A DNA stretch of 43,889 bases from Oscillospiraceae bacterium (GTDB lineage: Bacteria > Bacillota > Clostridia > Oscillospirales > Oscillospiraceae), in the NCBI GenBank assembly GCA_017432615.1, contig JAFRIV010000022.1, positions 1 to 43,889 on the forward strand, in the 5' to 3' direction. The position numbers and the translations under genes were made by a program. The notes under the pieces were generated by a model. The model was not told the origin of the DNA. It searched no databases and was given only the letters and a program-made list of their open reading frames with translations. This document shows, in pieces, positions 23,640 to 33,392 of the stretch (position 1 is the stretch's first letter; each line of letters opens with the position of its first letter).

Positions 23640-24095
23640 ATGACTAGAGATACTGCCCGGGAGATGGCCGTTCAACTCATCTTCGGCCTGGACCATTGTG
23701 ATGCAGACAGAGAGGCTTTTCTGGATACCTTCTTCTCGGAAGAGCATTTTTCCTCACTAAAAACCGAAAATGAAGAATTATATATCGAGTACCCTTCCGG
23801 AAAGATGCTGGCCTATATTCAGCGTATCGTTTTTGGTGTTTTTGATAATCTGGAAGAGATCGACGGTCTGATCCAGCGTTATTCCTCTGTTTCGTGGGAT
23901 ATCGCCCGTATCTCCGGCACTGCGCTTGCAGTGCTCCGCGTTGCGGTTTTTGAAATATTATATCTGGAGGATGTACCTGTTGCCTCCGCAATCAACAGTG
24001 CCGTTGAAATCGATAAAAAATACGACACGGCAGATACGGTTGCCTTTGTCAACGGATGTCTGGGCGCTTTTGTGCGCGCAGAAAATCTTACCTAA
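23640..24095 (+). CDS. nusB: Transcription antitermination factor NusB
   Basis: 151 aa, the usual NusB size. All-helical protein that binds boxA RNA with NusE in rRNA antitermination. Signatures are REMAVQLIFGLD near the start, DIARISGTALAVLRVAVFEILYLEDVPVASAINSAVE in the middle, and DTVAFVNGCLGAF at the end. The open frame reaches upstream into asp23, but homology starts at MTRDTAR, so ATG at 23640 is used; GGAAGGA is 14 nt away. The window also carries a boxA-like signal at its right end. Confidence 0.93.
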   Translation: MTRDTAREMAVQLIFGLDHCDADREAFLDTFFSEEHFSSLKTENEELYIEYPSGKMLAYIQRIVFGVFDNLEEIDGLIQRYSSVSWDIARISGTALAVLRVAVFEILYLEDVPVASAINSAVEIDKKYDTADTVAFVNGCLGAFVRAENLT

Positions 24096-24098
24096 GCT

Positions 24099-25316
24099 GT
24101 GGAACGTCCTCTGTTTACTGTTTCTCAGCTCAATGAAGCACTGAAGAACACCATTGAGGCTAACCTCCTGTTTTCCAACGTTTGCGTGATGGGAGAGGTT
24201 TCCAACTATAAGCGGTATCCGTCCGGTCATCACTATTTTACTTTGAAGGATGCCCAGGGTGCCTTGAGCTGTGTAATGTTTCGCAGCAGCGCCGCGTCCC
24301 TGCGCTTTAACCCGGAGAACGGGATGCAGGTGCTGGCTGTCGGCAGAGTCACATACTATCCGCTGGACGGGAAAGTCCAGTTCTATGTCAATGCCATGGC
24401 ACCGGCGGGAACCGGGGCTCTGCAGATAGCGTATGAAAAGCTGAAAGCAAAGCTCAGTGAAGAAGGTCTCTTTGACAACGTCCACAAAAAAGCTTTGCCG
24501 CCCATGCCAGAAAAAATAGCCCTGATCACTTCGTCGGCAGGCGCTGCCGTACACGATATGATCCGTATTCTGTCCAGGCGCTGGCCAGCTGCGCATGTTA
24601 TTGTGGTTCCTGTGCGGGTGCAGGGTGTTGAGGCTCCGGAAGAGATCAGAAGTGCCATTGCACTTGTCAATTCTCTTCACCTGGCGGATTTGATCATTAC
24701 CGGGCGCGGGGGAGGTTCCATAGAAGACCTTTCGGTTTTTAATGATGAATTAGTTGCACGAGCGATTTTCGCATCCGAGATTCCTGTGATTTCTGCCGTT
24801 GGGCATGAACCGGATGTTACTATTTCCGATTATGTGGCGGATGTTCGGGCTTCCACACCATCCAATGCTGCTGAACTGGCTGTACCGGATAAAGCGGAGG
24901 TTGCTGCTGCTTTGAATACCTATCAGATCCGGATCACCCGGGCAGTGCAGAAAAAACTGGAAGTTGCGCGGAAACAGCTGATGGAACTGTCAGAAAAACG
25001 AGTTCTTGCAGAACCCGCAGAGTTCTTTTCTCTTCGCCGTATGGATCTTGATATGCTTCGGGAAAGACTCGCAGGGAGTCAGGCGCGCATTCTGGCGGAG
25101 AATAAACAGCGACTTGCGGCGTCTTCGGCCGCACTTGATGCTATGAGTCCCCTGAAGGTGTTGTCGCGCGGATATGTTATTCCATATAACGGTGAGGGAA
25201 GGCCAGTCAGTTCAGCTTCTTCGATTAAAATCGGGGATCAGCTGCAGCTGCGCTTTGCCGACGGTACAGCAGGGGTCGCAGTAAACAATGTTGCAATGAT
25301 TGGAGAAGATCCGTGA
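24099..25316 (+). CDS. xseA: Exodeoxyribonuclease VII large subunit
   Basis: 405 aa. The N-terminal OB-fold (about 1-100) and the exonuclease VII large-subunit catalytic core with LITSSAGAAVHDMIRI and TGRGGGSIEDLSVFNDE (about 205-220) are clear, followed by a coiled-coil region. With XseB it forms the single-strand exonuclease. GTG start at 24099 lies 3 nt after nusB. The length is slightly shorter than in Escherichia coli, as usual in Firmicutes. Confidence 0.95.
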   Translation: MERPLFTVSQLNEALKNTIEANLLFSNVCVMGEVSNYKRYPSGHHYFTLKDAQGALSCVMFRSSAASLRFNPENGMQVLAVGRVTYYPLDGKVQFYVNAMAPAGTGALQIAYEKLKAKLSEEGLFDNVHKKALPPMPEKIALITSSAGAAVHDMIRILSRRWPAAHVIVVPVRVQGVEAPEEIRSAIALVNSLHLADLIITGRGGGSIEDLSVFNDELVARAIFASEIPVISAVGHEPDVTISDYVADVRASTPSNAAELAVPDKAEVAAALNTYQIRITRAVQKKLEVARKQLMELSEKRVLAEPAEFFSLRRMDLDMLRERLAGSQARILAENKQRLAASSAALDAMSPLKVLSRGYVIPYNGEGRPVSSASSIKIGDQLQLRFADGTAGVAVNNVAMIGEDP

Positions 25317-25552
25317 AAAAAACCAAACTGTCATTTGAAGAGTCTCTCAGACGCCTTGAGGAAATCGTTCGGCATCTGGAATCCGGGGATCTTGCGCTGG
25401 ATACGTCCCTTGCGCTTTTTGAAGAAGGGACCGGCTTGATAAAAAACTGTACGGCAATTCTGGATGATGCAGAGCAGAAAGTGACTATCCTGCGCACTTC
25501 ATCTGGTGGTGAAGTCTATGAAGAGCCGTTTGCGGAGGGCACTGAAGTATGA
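25313..25552 (+). CDS. xseB: Exodeoxyribonuclease VII small subunit
   Basis: 79 aa. A short helical protein with SFEESLRRLEEIVRHLESGDLALDTSLALFEEG, the standard XseB helical hairpin. The GTG start at 25313 overlaps the xseA stop by 4 nt, and its stop overlaps the next gene's start by 4 nt. Confidence 0.95.
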   Translation: MKKTKLSFEESLRRLEEIVRHLESGDLALDTSLALFEEGTGLIKNCTAILDDAEQKVTILRTSSGGEVYEEPFAEGTEV

Positions 25553-26415
25553 CACTGCAGGACTATCAGGCACGCGTAAACGCTTATCTTGCGGCCTCGA
25601 TTCAGGTACCTGAAGGGGAGAAAGGTGCTCTCGCTGATGCCATGCAGTACAGTCTCATGGCAGGAGGAAAACGGATCCGGCCTGTGCTCGCTCTGGAATT
25701 CAGCCGGATGCTCGGAGGAGATATGGAAGCAACTCTCCCTATTGCCTGCGCCATTGAGATGTTGCACACCTATTCGTTGATCCATGATGATTTGCCGTGT
25801 ATGGATAATGATGATTTGCGCCGGGGAAAACCGACCAATCATGTGGTTTACGGGGAGTGTACCGCAACACTGGCGGGGGATGCCCTGCAGTCGCTCGCTT
25901 TCTCAGTGCTTCTTTCTGCACCGGTAGAAGCAGAGCGTAAAGTGCGTTGCGCCTCTATTCTTGCCGAGGCTGCAGGATATCAGGGTATGTGTTATGGCCA
26001 GCATTTGGATATGCTTGGTGAAGGGCGTACGCTTTCCGCAGAGGAATTGACGGAGATCAACAACCATAAGACCGGAGCGCTCCTTTCTGCCTCCTGTATG
26101 TTAGGCGCATCTGCAGCGGGAGCGACGCAGGCACAGTTGGATGCCTCAGCACAGTTTGGCCTTTTACTTGGCCTCGCTTTTCAGATCCGTGACGATATGC
26201 TGGATGTTCTTTCTTCTGATGCCCAGTTGGGAAAACCGGTAGGGTCTGATGCAGAAGAGCATAAAAATACCTATATGGCACTGTACGGGGCAGAAAAATG
26301 CGCAAAAGAAATCAGAGCTTTGACAGAGCGTGCTATTTCCATTTTGCAGGCTAATTTCAGTGACACGGTCTTTTTGACGGAACTTGCCCGCTCACTGGAA
26401 ACGAGAAATCATTGA
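25549..26415 (+). CDS. ispA: Polyprenyl diphosphate synthase (farnesyl/geranylgeranyl type)
   Basis: 288 aa. This all-alpha trans-prenyltransferase condenses isopentenyl diphosphate with an allylic diphosphate. The first Asp-rich motif is DDLPCMDNDD (about 80-89), with GGKRIRP upstream, and the second is DDMLDVLSSD. The residues before the first motif suit a farnesyl/geranyl product. It sits next to dxs, as usual. Start overlaps xseB by 4 nt. Confidence 0.92.
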   Translation: MTLQDYQARVNAYLAASIQVPEGEKGALADAMQYSLMAGGKRIRPVLALEFSRMLGGDMEATLPIACAIEMLHTYSLIHDDLPCMDNDDLRRGKPTNHVVYGECTATLAGDALQSLAFSVLLSAPVEAERKVRCASILAEAAGYQGMCYGQHLDMLGEGRTLSAEELTEINNHKTGALLSASCMLGASAAGATQAQLDASAQFGLLLGLAFQIRDDMLDVLSSDAQLGKPVGSDAEEHKNTYMALYGAEKCAKEIRALTERAISILQANFSDTVFLTELARSLETRNH

Positions 26416-26427
26416 GGAGCTTTTCCC

Positions 26428-28257
26428 ATGCTGGAAAATATCAATTCCCCGGCTGACCTGAAAGCACTGAGTTATTCGGAATTGGATACACTCTGTGGGG
26501 AGATCCGGGAATTTCTGATCGATACTATTTCACAGACCGGCGGTCACCTTGCCTCAAATCTGGGCACGGTAGAGCTCTCTATTGCATTGAATCGTGTATA
26601 TGATGCCTCAAAAGACAGAATCCTCTTTGACGTAGGCCATCAGTGCTATACACACAAGATCCTGAACGGCAGGCGGGAAGAATTCCATACCCTTCGCCAA
26701 TTCGGCGGCATTTCCGGTTTTCCGAAGCCTTATGAAAGTGAAGCGGACGCTTTCATTGCCGGCCATGCTTCAGACTCTGTTTCGGTAGCTCTCGGCATGG
26801 CCAGAGCACGTACCATTCTAAAGCAGCAGTATGATGTCTGTGCCGTCATTGGAGATGGTGCGCTTACAGGCGGTTTGGCCTATGAAGGCATAGAAAATGT
26901 GTCTGCAAGCATGGAACCTATCGTCATTATTCTGAATGACAATGCCATGTCCATCAACGGAAATGTTGGCGGAATGTCCAGCGTCCTGCGCAGGCTCCGG
27001 CTGAGTGAAGGCTATTACGGTTTTAAAAAGAGATACCGGGCCATCGTCGGGATCGATTCTGCTGTCTATCGAACCGGTCACCGTGTGAAGGAGGAAATCA
27101 AAAAACGGCTTTTTGCAGGGAATATGTTCTCTGCACTCGGCCTGAATTATCTCGGCCCCATCGACGGCCATAATATCCGTGAACTGGAGGGAGCTATCCG
27201 GCTTGCCAAAGCAATGCGTTCTCCGGTGCTTCTGCATGTGATCACCCTGAAAGGCAAGGGATATGGCTTTGCTGAAGCACATCCAGATGTTTATCACGGA
27301 GTAGGACCTTTTGATAAAAAAACAGGGAGAATTCGTCCCACAGGGAAATGCTTCTGTGACGTGATGGGAGAGGAACTCTGTGAACTGGCCGAAAAAGATC
27401 TGCGAATTACGGCTGTTACGGCAGCTATGTCTGACGGAACCGGTCTGTTTTCTTTTTCACAGCGCTTTCCGAAACGTTTCTTCGATGTGGGTATTGCGGA
27501 GGAACATGCAGTTTCCATGGCAGCCGGAATGGCAAAGCAGGGATTGATTCCGGTCTTTGCTGTTTATTCCAGTTTCCTTCAACGCGCCTATGATATGCTG
27601 CTGCATGATGTGTCTCTACAGAATCTCCATGTTGTTTTCTGTGTAGACAGGGCGGGAATTGTGGGCAGCGATGGAGAGACACATAACGGAGTTTTTGACG
27701 TTTCTTATCTCTCCACGGTGCCTGGAATGACGGTCCTCTGCCCCTCTTCTTTTGCAGAAATGCGCCGCATGCTGCGCACAGCGATTTATGAAATTGAAGG
27801 CCCGGTTGCTGTGCGTTACCCTCGCGGCGGAGAAGGCGATTATCATGCGGATACCAGAAAAGCAATTCTCTGCGAAGGGAATGACCTTACAATTGTTTCC
27901 TACGGGACGATGATCAATGCGGCGCTTTCTGCTGCAGATGTGCTGGCAGAAAACGGCTTTTCAGGAGAAGTCATAAAGCTGGATACTGTTTGCCCTCTGC
28001 AGGTTGATGTTATAATGGAGTCTCTTCAAAAAACACACCGGCTTCTTGTAGCGGAAGATGTCTGCCGTCCTGGATGTGTTGGGGAACAGCTTCTTTCCGC
28101 ATGTGCAAGCTGTGGTGTGGTTCTTAAAGAAGCAAAGCTGGTTAACGTTGGTAACGGCATTCTGCCCCATGGATCAGTTCCGCTGCTGATGGAAGCCTGC
28201 TCCCTCAACGGCGCTGCTCTTGGCCGCATTGCCCTGGCTTTGGTCGGCAGGAGTTGA
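26428..28257 (+). CDS. dxs: 1-deoxy-D-xylulose-5-phosphate synthase
   Basis: 609 aa, near the usual 620. Thiamine-diphosphate enzyme for the first step of the MEP isoprenoid pathway. The ThDP motif is GDGALTGGLAYEG (about 141-153), with DVGHQCYTHKI and the pyrimidine-domain FFDVGIAEEHAVSMAAGMA and YPRGG further on. GAGGAG (26414-26419) lies 8 nt before the ATG, overlapping the ispA stop. The following tlyA-like gene starts 3 nt after the stop. Confidence 0.97.
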   Translation: MLENINSPADLKALSYSELDTLCGEIREFLIDTISQTGGHLASNLGTVELSIALNRVYDASKDRILFDVGHQCYTHKILNGRREEFHTLRQFGGISGFPKPYESEADAFIAGHASDSVSVALGMARARTILKQQYDVCAVIGDGALTGGLAYEGIENVSASMEPIVIILNDNAMSINGNVGGMSSVLRRLRLSEGYYGFKKRYRAIVGIDSAVYRTGHRVKEEIKKRLFAGNMFSALGLNYLGPIDGHNIRELEGAIRLAKAMRSPVLLHVITLKGKGYGFAEAHPDVYHGVGPFDKKTGRIRPTGKCFCDVMGEELCELAEKDLRITAVTAAMSDGTGLFSFSQRFPKRFFDVGIAEEHAVSMAAGMAKQGLIPVFAVYSSFLQRAYDMLLHDVSLQNLHVVFCVDRAGIVGSDGETHNGVFDVSYLSTVPGMTVLCPSSFAEMRRMLRTAIYEIEGPVAVRYPRGGEGDYHADTRKAILCEGNDLTIVSYGTMINAALSAADVLAENGFSGEVIKLDTVCPLQVDVIMESLQKTHRLLVAEDVCRPGCVGEQLLSACASCGVVLKEAKLVNVGNGILPHGSVPLLMEACSLNGAALGRIALALVGRS

Positions 28258-28260
28258 CGG

Positions 28261-29058
28261 ATGAGCAAGATCAGGCTCGACCAGTTGGTATTTGAACAGG
28301 GATATGCCGACAGCCGTGAGAAAGCAAAGGCAATTGTAATGAGCGGTAATGTATTTATCAATGGGCAGCGTGCTGACAAACCGGGTATGCCGGTAGCACA
28401 GGATGCTTCTCTTGAAGTGCATTTAAAAGAGCTGCCTTTTGTCAGCCGCGGCGGCTATAAGCTGGACAAAGCCCTTAAGGTGTTTCCCATTGTTCCTTCC
28501 GGAAAGATCTGTATTGATTGCGGAGCATCAACGGGCGGTTTTACGGATGTGCTGTTGCAGCATGATGCGGCAAAGATCTATGCAGTGGACGTAGGATACG
28601 GTCAGCTCGCGTGGAAGATACGTAATGACGCGCGTGTTGTCAATCTGGAACGTACCAACCTGCGATATCTCACCGAAGAGCAGATCCCGGAACTTCTGGA
28701 CCTTGCTGTTTGTGATGTATCCTTTATTTCACTTCGGCTGGTAATGCCTGCTGTGGCAAAGCGTCTGAAAAGTGGCGCCCAGATCCTGTGTCTCATCAAA
28801 CCACAGTTTGAGGCCGGCAAAGAACTGGTTGGGAAGAAGGGGGTTATACGATCTGCCGAGGTCCACGAACAGGTTATCCGTGATATTGTTGCCTTTATGC
28901 CATCTATAGGTTTTTCCGTACAAGGGCTTGATTTTTCCCCTGTAACGGGTCCGGAGGGCAATATAGAATTTCTTTTATATATGGTTAATGCGCCCATGGC
29001 ATCTCCTGAAATCGATATCACCGCGGTTGTTTCGCGGGCACATATGGAGTTGAAGTAA
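28261..29058 (+). CDS. tlyA: TlyA-family rRNA methyltransferase/hemolysin
   Basis: 265 aa. An N-terminal S4 RNA-binding domain (about 1-60, KIRLDQLVFEQGYADSREKAKAIVMSGNVFINGQ) is followed by an FtsJ-like SAM methyltransferase domain with DCGASTGGFTDVLL (about 82-95) and IKPQFEAGKE. Related TlyA proteins 2'-O-methylate rRNA; the hemolysin label is historical. AGGAG (28249-28253) is 7 nt before the ATG. The next gene begins 1 nt after the stop. Confidence 0.9.
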   Translation: MSKIRLDQLVFEQGYADSREKAKAIVMSGNVFINGQRADKPGMPVAQDASLEVHLKELPFVSRGGYKLDKALKVFPIVPSGKICIDCGASTGGFTDVLLQHDAAKIYAVDVGYGQLAWKIRNDARVVNLERTNLRYLTEEQIPELLDLAVCDVSFISLRLVMPAVAKRLKSGAQILCLIKPQFEAGKELVGKKGVIRSAEVHEQVIRDIVAFMPSIGFSVQGLDFSPVTGPEGNIEFLLYMVNAPMASPEIDITAVVSRAHMELK

Positions 29059-29059
29059 C

Positions 29060-29905
29060 ATGATTGCAATATGTTCCAATCCCTATCGTGATACTGACCT
29101 GTCTCTTGCAAGGCAGTGCGATGCTATTTTAAGGAATGCAGGGTTTAAATGCGTGATCTGCCCTGTTTTTGCTGAACCGGGAGAAACGATTCTTCCGGAA
29201 GGGGTAGTGCTTTCACGCATTTCTGACCTGGAGGAAAACGTGACGCTGGCTGTCGTAATCGGAGGAGATGGGACGATCCTTTCCGTCTCCCGGGATCTTC
29301 ATGGCAACACGATCCCTATATTGGGGGTAAATCTTGGTACGATGGGATTTATGACCTATCTGGAACCGGAGCATATCGACCTGGTTGTAAAGGCTGCCCG
29401 CGGGGAAGCTCGCCTCAGCCCGCGTATGAAGATCGATGTGACGCTTCATCGGGGAGAGAACTGCGTTTATCATGGCAGCGCCTTGAATGACGCCTATATC
29501 CATGGTTATGGAGATACCATTATTCTGCATGCCATGTGTGATGGACAGACGATTACAAGCTACAGCGGTGATGGGATTATTTTCTCTACGCCTACAGGTT
29601 CTACGGGCTATTCTCTTTCAGCCGGCGGTCCCATTGTCGAACCGGAGACGGAAAATATAATTGTAACGCCCATCTGCGCACATACTATGGTTGCCCGCAC
29701 TTTCGTTCTCGGCCCTGAGCGCGTGGCCTCTGTCATTGCAAGGCGTCTGCATGACAGACGGGCATATCTCTCGGTGGATGGATATGTTGTTTCAGATATT
29801 TGCCAGGATGACCTCCTGATTGTAAAAAAATCACAGGATTATACATTTTTTGCAGATCTTGGGGTCAAAAGCTTCTATGAAAACACCTATGAAAAGCTGA
29901 CATAG
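29060..29905 (+). CDS. nadK: NAD kinase
   Basis: 281 aa. It phosphorylates NAD to NADP. The GGDGT motif is VIGGDGTILSVSRD (about 71-84), with NLGTMGFMT next and the FSTPTGSTGYSLSAGG region that is diagnostic for NadK. In the dxs-tlyA-nadK-argR-recN order it is typical of Firmicutes. Confidence 0.97.
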   Translation: MIAICSNPYRDTDLSLARQCDAILRNAGFKCVICPVFAEPGETILPEGVVLSRISDLEENVTLAVVIGGDGTILSVSRDLHGNTIPILGVNLGTMGFMTYLEPEHIDLVVKAARGEARLSPRMKIDVTLHRGENCVYHGSALNDAYIHGYGDTIILHAMCDGQTITSYSGDGIIFSTPTGSTGYSLSAGGPIVEPETENIIVTPICAHTMVARTFVLGPERVASVIARRLHDRRAYLSVDGYVVSDICQDDLLIVKKSQDYTFFADLGVKSFYENTYEKLT

Positions 29906-29991
29906 AAACATATGGGACGAGTTTCAGCCCTCTTTATAGTTTTATCAAGCATTAACGATAAATATCATTATTATTTCCGGAGGTAACCGAA

Positions 29992-30438
29992 TTGAAACCC
30001 GGCAGACAAACTATTATCCTCGAGATTATTGAAAACCAGAACATTGAGACACAGAACCAGCTTCTGGATGCTTTGGCGGAGCGAGGCATCCGAAGCACAC
30101 AGGCCACACTCTCCCGCGATATCAAGGATATGCGTCTGATCAAAGAACCTGGTCCAAACGGCCGCTCCCACTACGTCAGACCGCCGGAGTCTGCTCAGGC
30201 ACACGACAGCCGCCTGCAGAAGATCCTGAAGGAGAGTGTTCTCTCCGTGGAACTCGCACAAAATCTGCTTGTTATTAAAACGCTCTCCGGGTTGGCTTCC
30301 GGCGCCTGCTCGGCCATCGACAGCATCCATATCGAAGGGCTCGTGGGAAGTCTCGCCGGAGACGACACCATCTTTCTTGCTATGCGCAATGAGGATGTTG
30401 CACGTTCTGTGCTCTCAGAGCTTAGAGATTTGCTGTAA
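29992..30438 (+). CDS. argR: Arginine repressor ArgR
   Basis: 148 aa. The winged-helix DNA-binding N-terminus (QTIILEIIENQNIETQNQLLDAL...STQATLSRDIKDMRLIKE) is followed by the hexamerising, arginine-binding C-terminus (GACSAIDSIHIEG, VGSLAGDDTIFLA). TTG start at 29992 is supported by GGAGG (29979-29983) 8 nt upstream. The 86-nt gap before it is AT rich and could contain an ARG box, but no clear one was seen. No arg biosynthesis genes are nearby; in this cluster argR precedes recN, which is usual. Confidence 0.93.
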   Translation: MKPGRQTIILEIIENQNIETQNQLLDALAERGIRSTQATLSRDIKDMRLIKEPGPNGRSHYVRPPESAQAHDSRLQKILKESVLSVELAQNLLVIKTLSGLASGACSAIDSIHIEGLVGSLAGDDTIFLAMRNEDVARSVLSELRDLL

Positions 30439-30451
30439 GGCACTTGTCAGT

Positions 30452-32131
30452 ATGTTAAGTGAGCTGCATATTGAAAATATTGCTGTAATTGAGCGGGCGG
30501 ATATTTCTTTCGGTCCAGGTCTGAACGTCCTTGGAGGGGAAACGGGATCCGGGAAATCCATTATTATTGACTCTATCAACGCAGTCCTTGGAAACCGAAC
30601 AAGCCGTGAGATCGTTCGGAAAGGCGCAGAATCAGCAGTTGTTACCGCAGTTTTTGAAATGGAGCACGCACTGCCCTGGTTCGAGGAAAACGATATTCCT
30701 TTCGAAGAGGAAGTGATCCTTCAGCGAAGGATTAACGCCGCAGGGAAAACAAGTTCCCGCGTATCCGGCCTTCCGGTTACGACGGCGCAGCTTCGAGCTC
30801 TTGCATCTGAACTCGTGGATATTCACGGTCAGAATGACGGTCTTCGCCTTCTGGACGAAAAAAGTCATCTCGGCTTTCTGGATGGTTTTGCCAATACAGG
30901 GGCACTTCTGGATGAATTTCGGGAGGCGTATCGCCGTTTTACTGCCCTGCAGAAAGAACTCAAAACACTCACCATGGATGATGAAGAGAAGCAGCGCCTC
31001 AGTGATTCTCTGCGTTTTCGCATTGGAGAACTGGAAAACGCCGCATTGAAAGCAGGGGAGTATGAAGAACTGTCTGCCCGGCGTGATCTGCTGCGCAATT
31101 CTGAAAAACTCCGGGATGCTTTGGACGCTGCCCTTGCCCTTCTTTATGATGGGGAGGACAACGCCGTCACCTTTACACAGAATGCACAATATTATGCAGA
31201 GCGGGCAGCCCGTATGGCGCCTGATCTGGAAAGTGCAGTTTCTTCCATGAAAGAAGCTTCTTTCCTCCTTTCTGACGCATCGGAAAGCTTGAATGATTTC
31301 CGGGAAAGTCTTGATTTCTCACCGGAGGAATACGACAGGCTGGAAACGCGTGTCGGACAGATCGACAGGCTTTCCCGTAAGTATAACCGGGATGCGCAGG
31401 GGCTGATGGACCTGCTGGAGGAATCCCGTTTGAGACTCAACGACATTGAGTATTCTGAAGACAGAATCCTTAAACTGCAACAGGAACTGGAAGCACAGCG
31501 ACAGGTTTGCCTTGCCAGAGGAGAAAAACTCTCCGAAGCGCGCCGTCTTGCTGCAAAAGAACTGCAAAAGCGTGTTGTGCAGGAACTGAAAGAACTGAAT
31601 ATGCCCTCTGTCCGTTTCGTGGTGGATTTTGCACCTGTCGACAGCATGTTTGGCTTCGTTTCGGACGGGATTGATGATGTTCGCTTCCTGATGTCAGCCA
31701 ATGCGGGGGAGGATCTCGGCCGAATCAGCCGTATTGCTTCGGGAGGTGAACTTAGCCGTATTATGCTGGCACTGAAAAATGTTTTTGCTGAACATGATGC
31801 GGTTCAGACTATGATCTTTGATGAGATCGACACCGGGGTTTCCGGTATCGCTGCGCAGCGTGTAGCGGAAAAGTTATATAGTGTTTCCAAAAACAAACAG
31901 GTGATGTGTGTTACACATCTGCCGCAAATTGCCGCCATGGCAGACAGGGAATATCTTGTTTCCAAGTCAGAAACCGGCGGCAGGACCTTCACCCAGGTCT
32001 CCCTTTTGGACAACGAAGGCCGAAAAAACGAAATTGCTCGCCTTTACGGCGGCGATCATATCACATCAACTACACTTTCCGCCGCGGCGGAACAGCTCTC
32101 TGCTGCCGGGGAATTTAAACAGAAGAGGTAA
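30452..32131 (+). CDS. recN: DNA repair protein RecN
   Basis: 559 aa. An SMC-like ATPase for double-strand break repair. Walker A is GGETGSGKS (about 30-38), coiled-coil arms fill the middle, and the ABC signature and Walker B follow as IASGGELSRIML and MIFDEIDTGVSG. The frame is open upstream into argR, but ATG at 30452 matches the conserved MLSELHIENIAV start and lies 13 nt after the argR stop. Confidence 0.95.
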   Translation: MLSELHIENIAVIERADISFGPGLNVLGGETGSGKSIIIDSINAVLGNRTSREIVRKGAESAVVTAVFEMEHALPWFEENDIPFEEEVILQRRINAAGKTSSRVSGLPVTTAQLRALASELVDIHGQNDGLRLLDEKSHLGFLDGFANTGALLDEFREAYRRFTALQKELKTLTMDDEEKQRLSDSLRFRIGELENAALKAGEYEELSARRDLLRNSEKLRDALDAALALLYDGEDNAVTFTQNAQYYAERAARMAPDLESAVSSMKEASFLLSDASESLNDFRESLDFSPEEYDRLETRVGQIDRLSRKYNRDAQGLMDLLEESRLRLNDIEYSEDRILKLQQELEAQRQVCLARGEKLSEARRLAAKELQKRVVQELKELNMPSVRFVVDFAPVDSMFGFVSDGIDDVRFLMSANAGEDLGRISRIASGGELSRIMLALKNVFAEHDAVQTMIFDEIDTGVSGIAAQRVAEKLYSVSKNKQVMCVTHLPQIAAMADREYLVSKSETGGRTFTQVSLLDNEGRKNEIARLYGGDHITSTTLSAAAEQLSAAGEFKQKR

Positions 32132-32138
32132 ATGAAAC

Positions 32139-33365
32139 ATGCAGATTTTTGAGGAACTACAGAGAAGGGGCCTGATTGCCCAGATCACTGATGAGGAAAA
32201 GGTCAAGGACCTGATCAATAACGGTGAAGCGACCTTTTATATTGGTTTTGATCCTACCGCTGACAGCCTCCATGTCGGCCACTTTATGGCTCTGTGCCTG
32301 ATGAAGCGCCTGCAGCAGGCAGGCAATAAGCCCATTGCCCTGCTCGGAGGAGGGACAGGAATGGTCGGGGATCCTTCCGGCCGTACGGATATGCGCCCTA
32401 TGATGACGAAGGAGATCATTGACCATAATATCGAATGCTTCAAAAGCCAGATGAGCCGTTTTATTGACTTTTCGGAAGACAAGGCTCTTATGGTCAACAA
32501 TGCAGACTGGCTTTTGGATCTCAACTATGTAGAACTTCTGCGGGAAGTTGGTGCCTATTTTTCCGTCAACAATATGCTCCGCGCCGAATGCTACAGGCAG
32601 CGCATGGAAAAGGGACTAAGCTTCTTTGAATTCAACTACATGATCATGCAGGCGTATGACTTCTATGTTCTCTACCAGAAGTATGGCTGCAATCTGCAGT
32701 TTGGTGGAGATGACCAGTGGTCTAACATGCTGGCAGGTCGTGAATTGATCCGTAAAAAGCTTGGCTTGGAGGAACAGGATGCCAAGGCACAGGCAATGAC
32801 GATTACGCTTCTGCTCAATTCCGAAGGCAAAAAAATGGGGAAGACGCAGTCCGGGGCCGTTTGGCTGGATCCGAACAAGACCTCTCCCTATGATTTCTAT
32901 CAGTATTGGCGAAACGTCGGGGATGCCGATGTGCTCAAGTGCATCCGCATGCTCACCTTCCTTCCTTTGGAGCAGATCGATGAGATGGATTCCTGGCAAG
33001 GCAGTGAGCTCAACCGCGCCAAAGAGATCCTGGCCTATGAGCTTACCTCTCTCGTCCATGGTGAAGAGGAGGCAAAAAAAGCCGAAGCCGGGGCCAAGGC
33101 ACTCTTTGGCGGGGCAGGGGATCTGGCAAACATTCCGTCTTTCACCCTCGCAGCTGAAGATCCCTCTGACATTGTCACCATCCTGGTAAAAACCGGTCTC
33201 TGTTCGTCCAACGGGGATGCCCGCCGCAACATCCAGCAGGGCGGCGTCACCGTCAATGATGAAAAGATCACGGACTTTAAAAAGACCTTTACCGTGGATG
33301 AACTCTCCGCCGGGATCCTGGTCAAGCGCGGCAAAAAGAACTTCTTTAAAGTGACCAGAGCCTAA
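32139..33365 (+). CDS. tyrS: Tyrosyl-tRNA synthetase
   Basis: 408 aa. Class I synthetase of the bacterial TyrRS type: the HIGH motif is HVGH (in TADSLHVGHFMAL, about residues 40-52), the KMSKS motif is KKMGKT, and a C-terminal S4 domain (about 340-408, SNGDARRNIQQGGVTVNDEKI) binds tRNA. It begins 7 nt after recN. No T-box leader is present. Confidence 0.97.
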   Translation: MQIFEELQRRGLIAQITDEEKVKDLINNGEATFYIGFDPTADSLHVGHFMALCLMKRLQQAGNKPIALLGGGTGMVGDPSGRTDMRPMMTKEIIDHNIECFKSQMSRFIDFSEDKALMVNNADWLLDLNYVELLREVGAYFSVNNMLRAECYRQRMEKGLSFFEFNYMIMQAYDFYVLYQKYGCNLQFGGDDQWSNMLAGRELIRKKLGLEEQDAKAQAMTITLLLNSEGKKMGKTQSGAVWLDPNKTSPYDFYQYWRNVGDADVLKCIRMLTFLPLEQIDEMDSWQGSELNRAKEILAYELTSLVHGEEEAKKAEAGAKALFGGAGDLANIPSFTLAAEDPSDIVTILVKTGLCSSNGDARRNIQQGGVTVNDEKITDFKKTFTVDELSAGILVKRGKKNFFKVTRA

Positions 33366-33392
33366 ACCTTTACCGGTGGTTCAGACAGAAAT

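Noticed and set aside
30236-30451. In-frame extension of recN into argR
   Set aside because: The conserved RecN start is at 30452, and argR occupies the extension in another frame.
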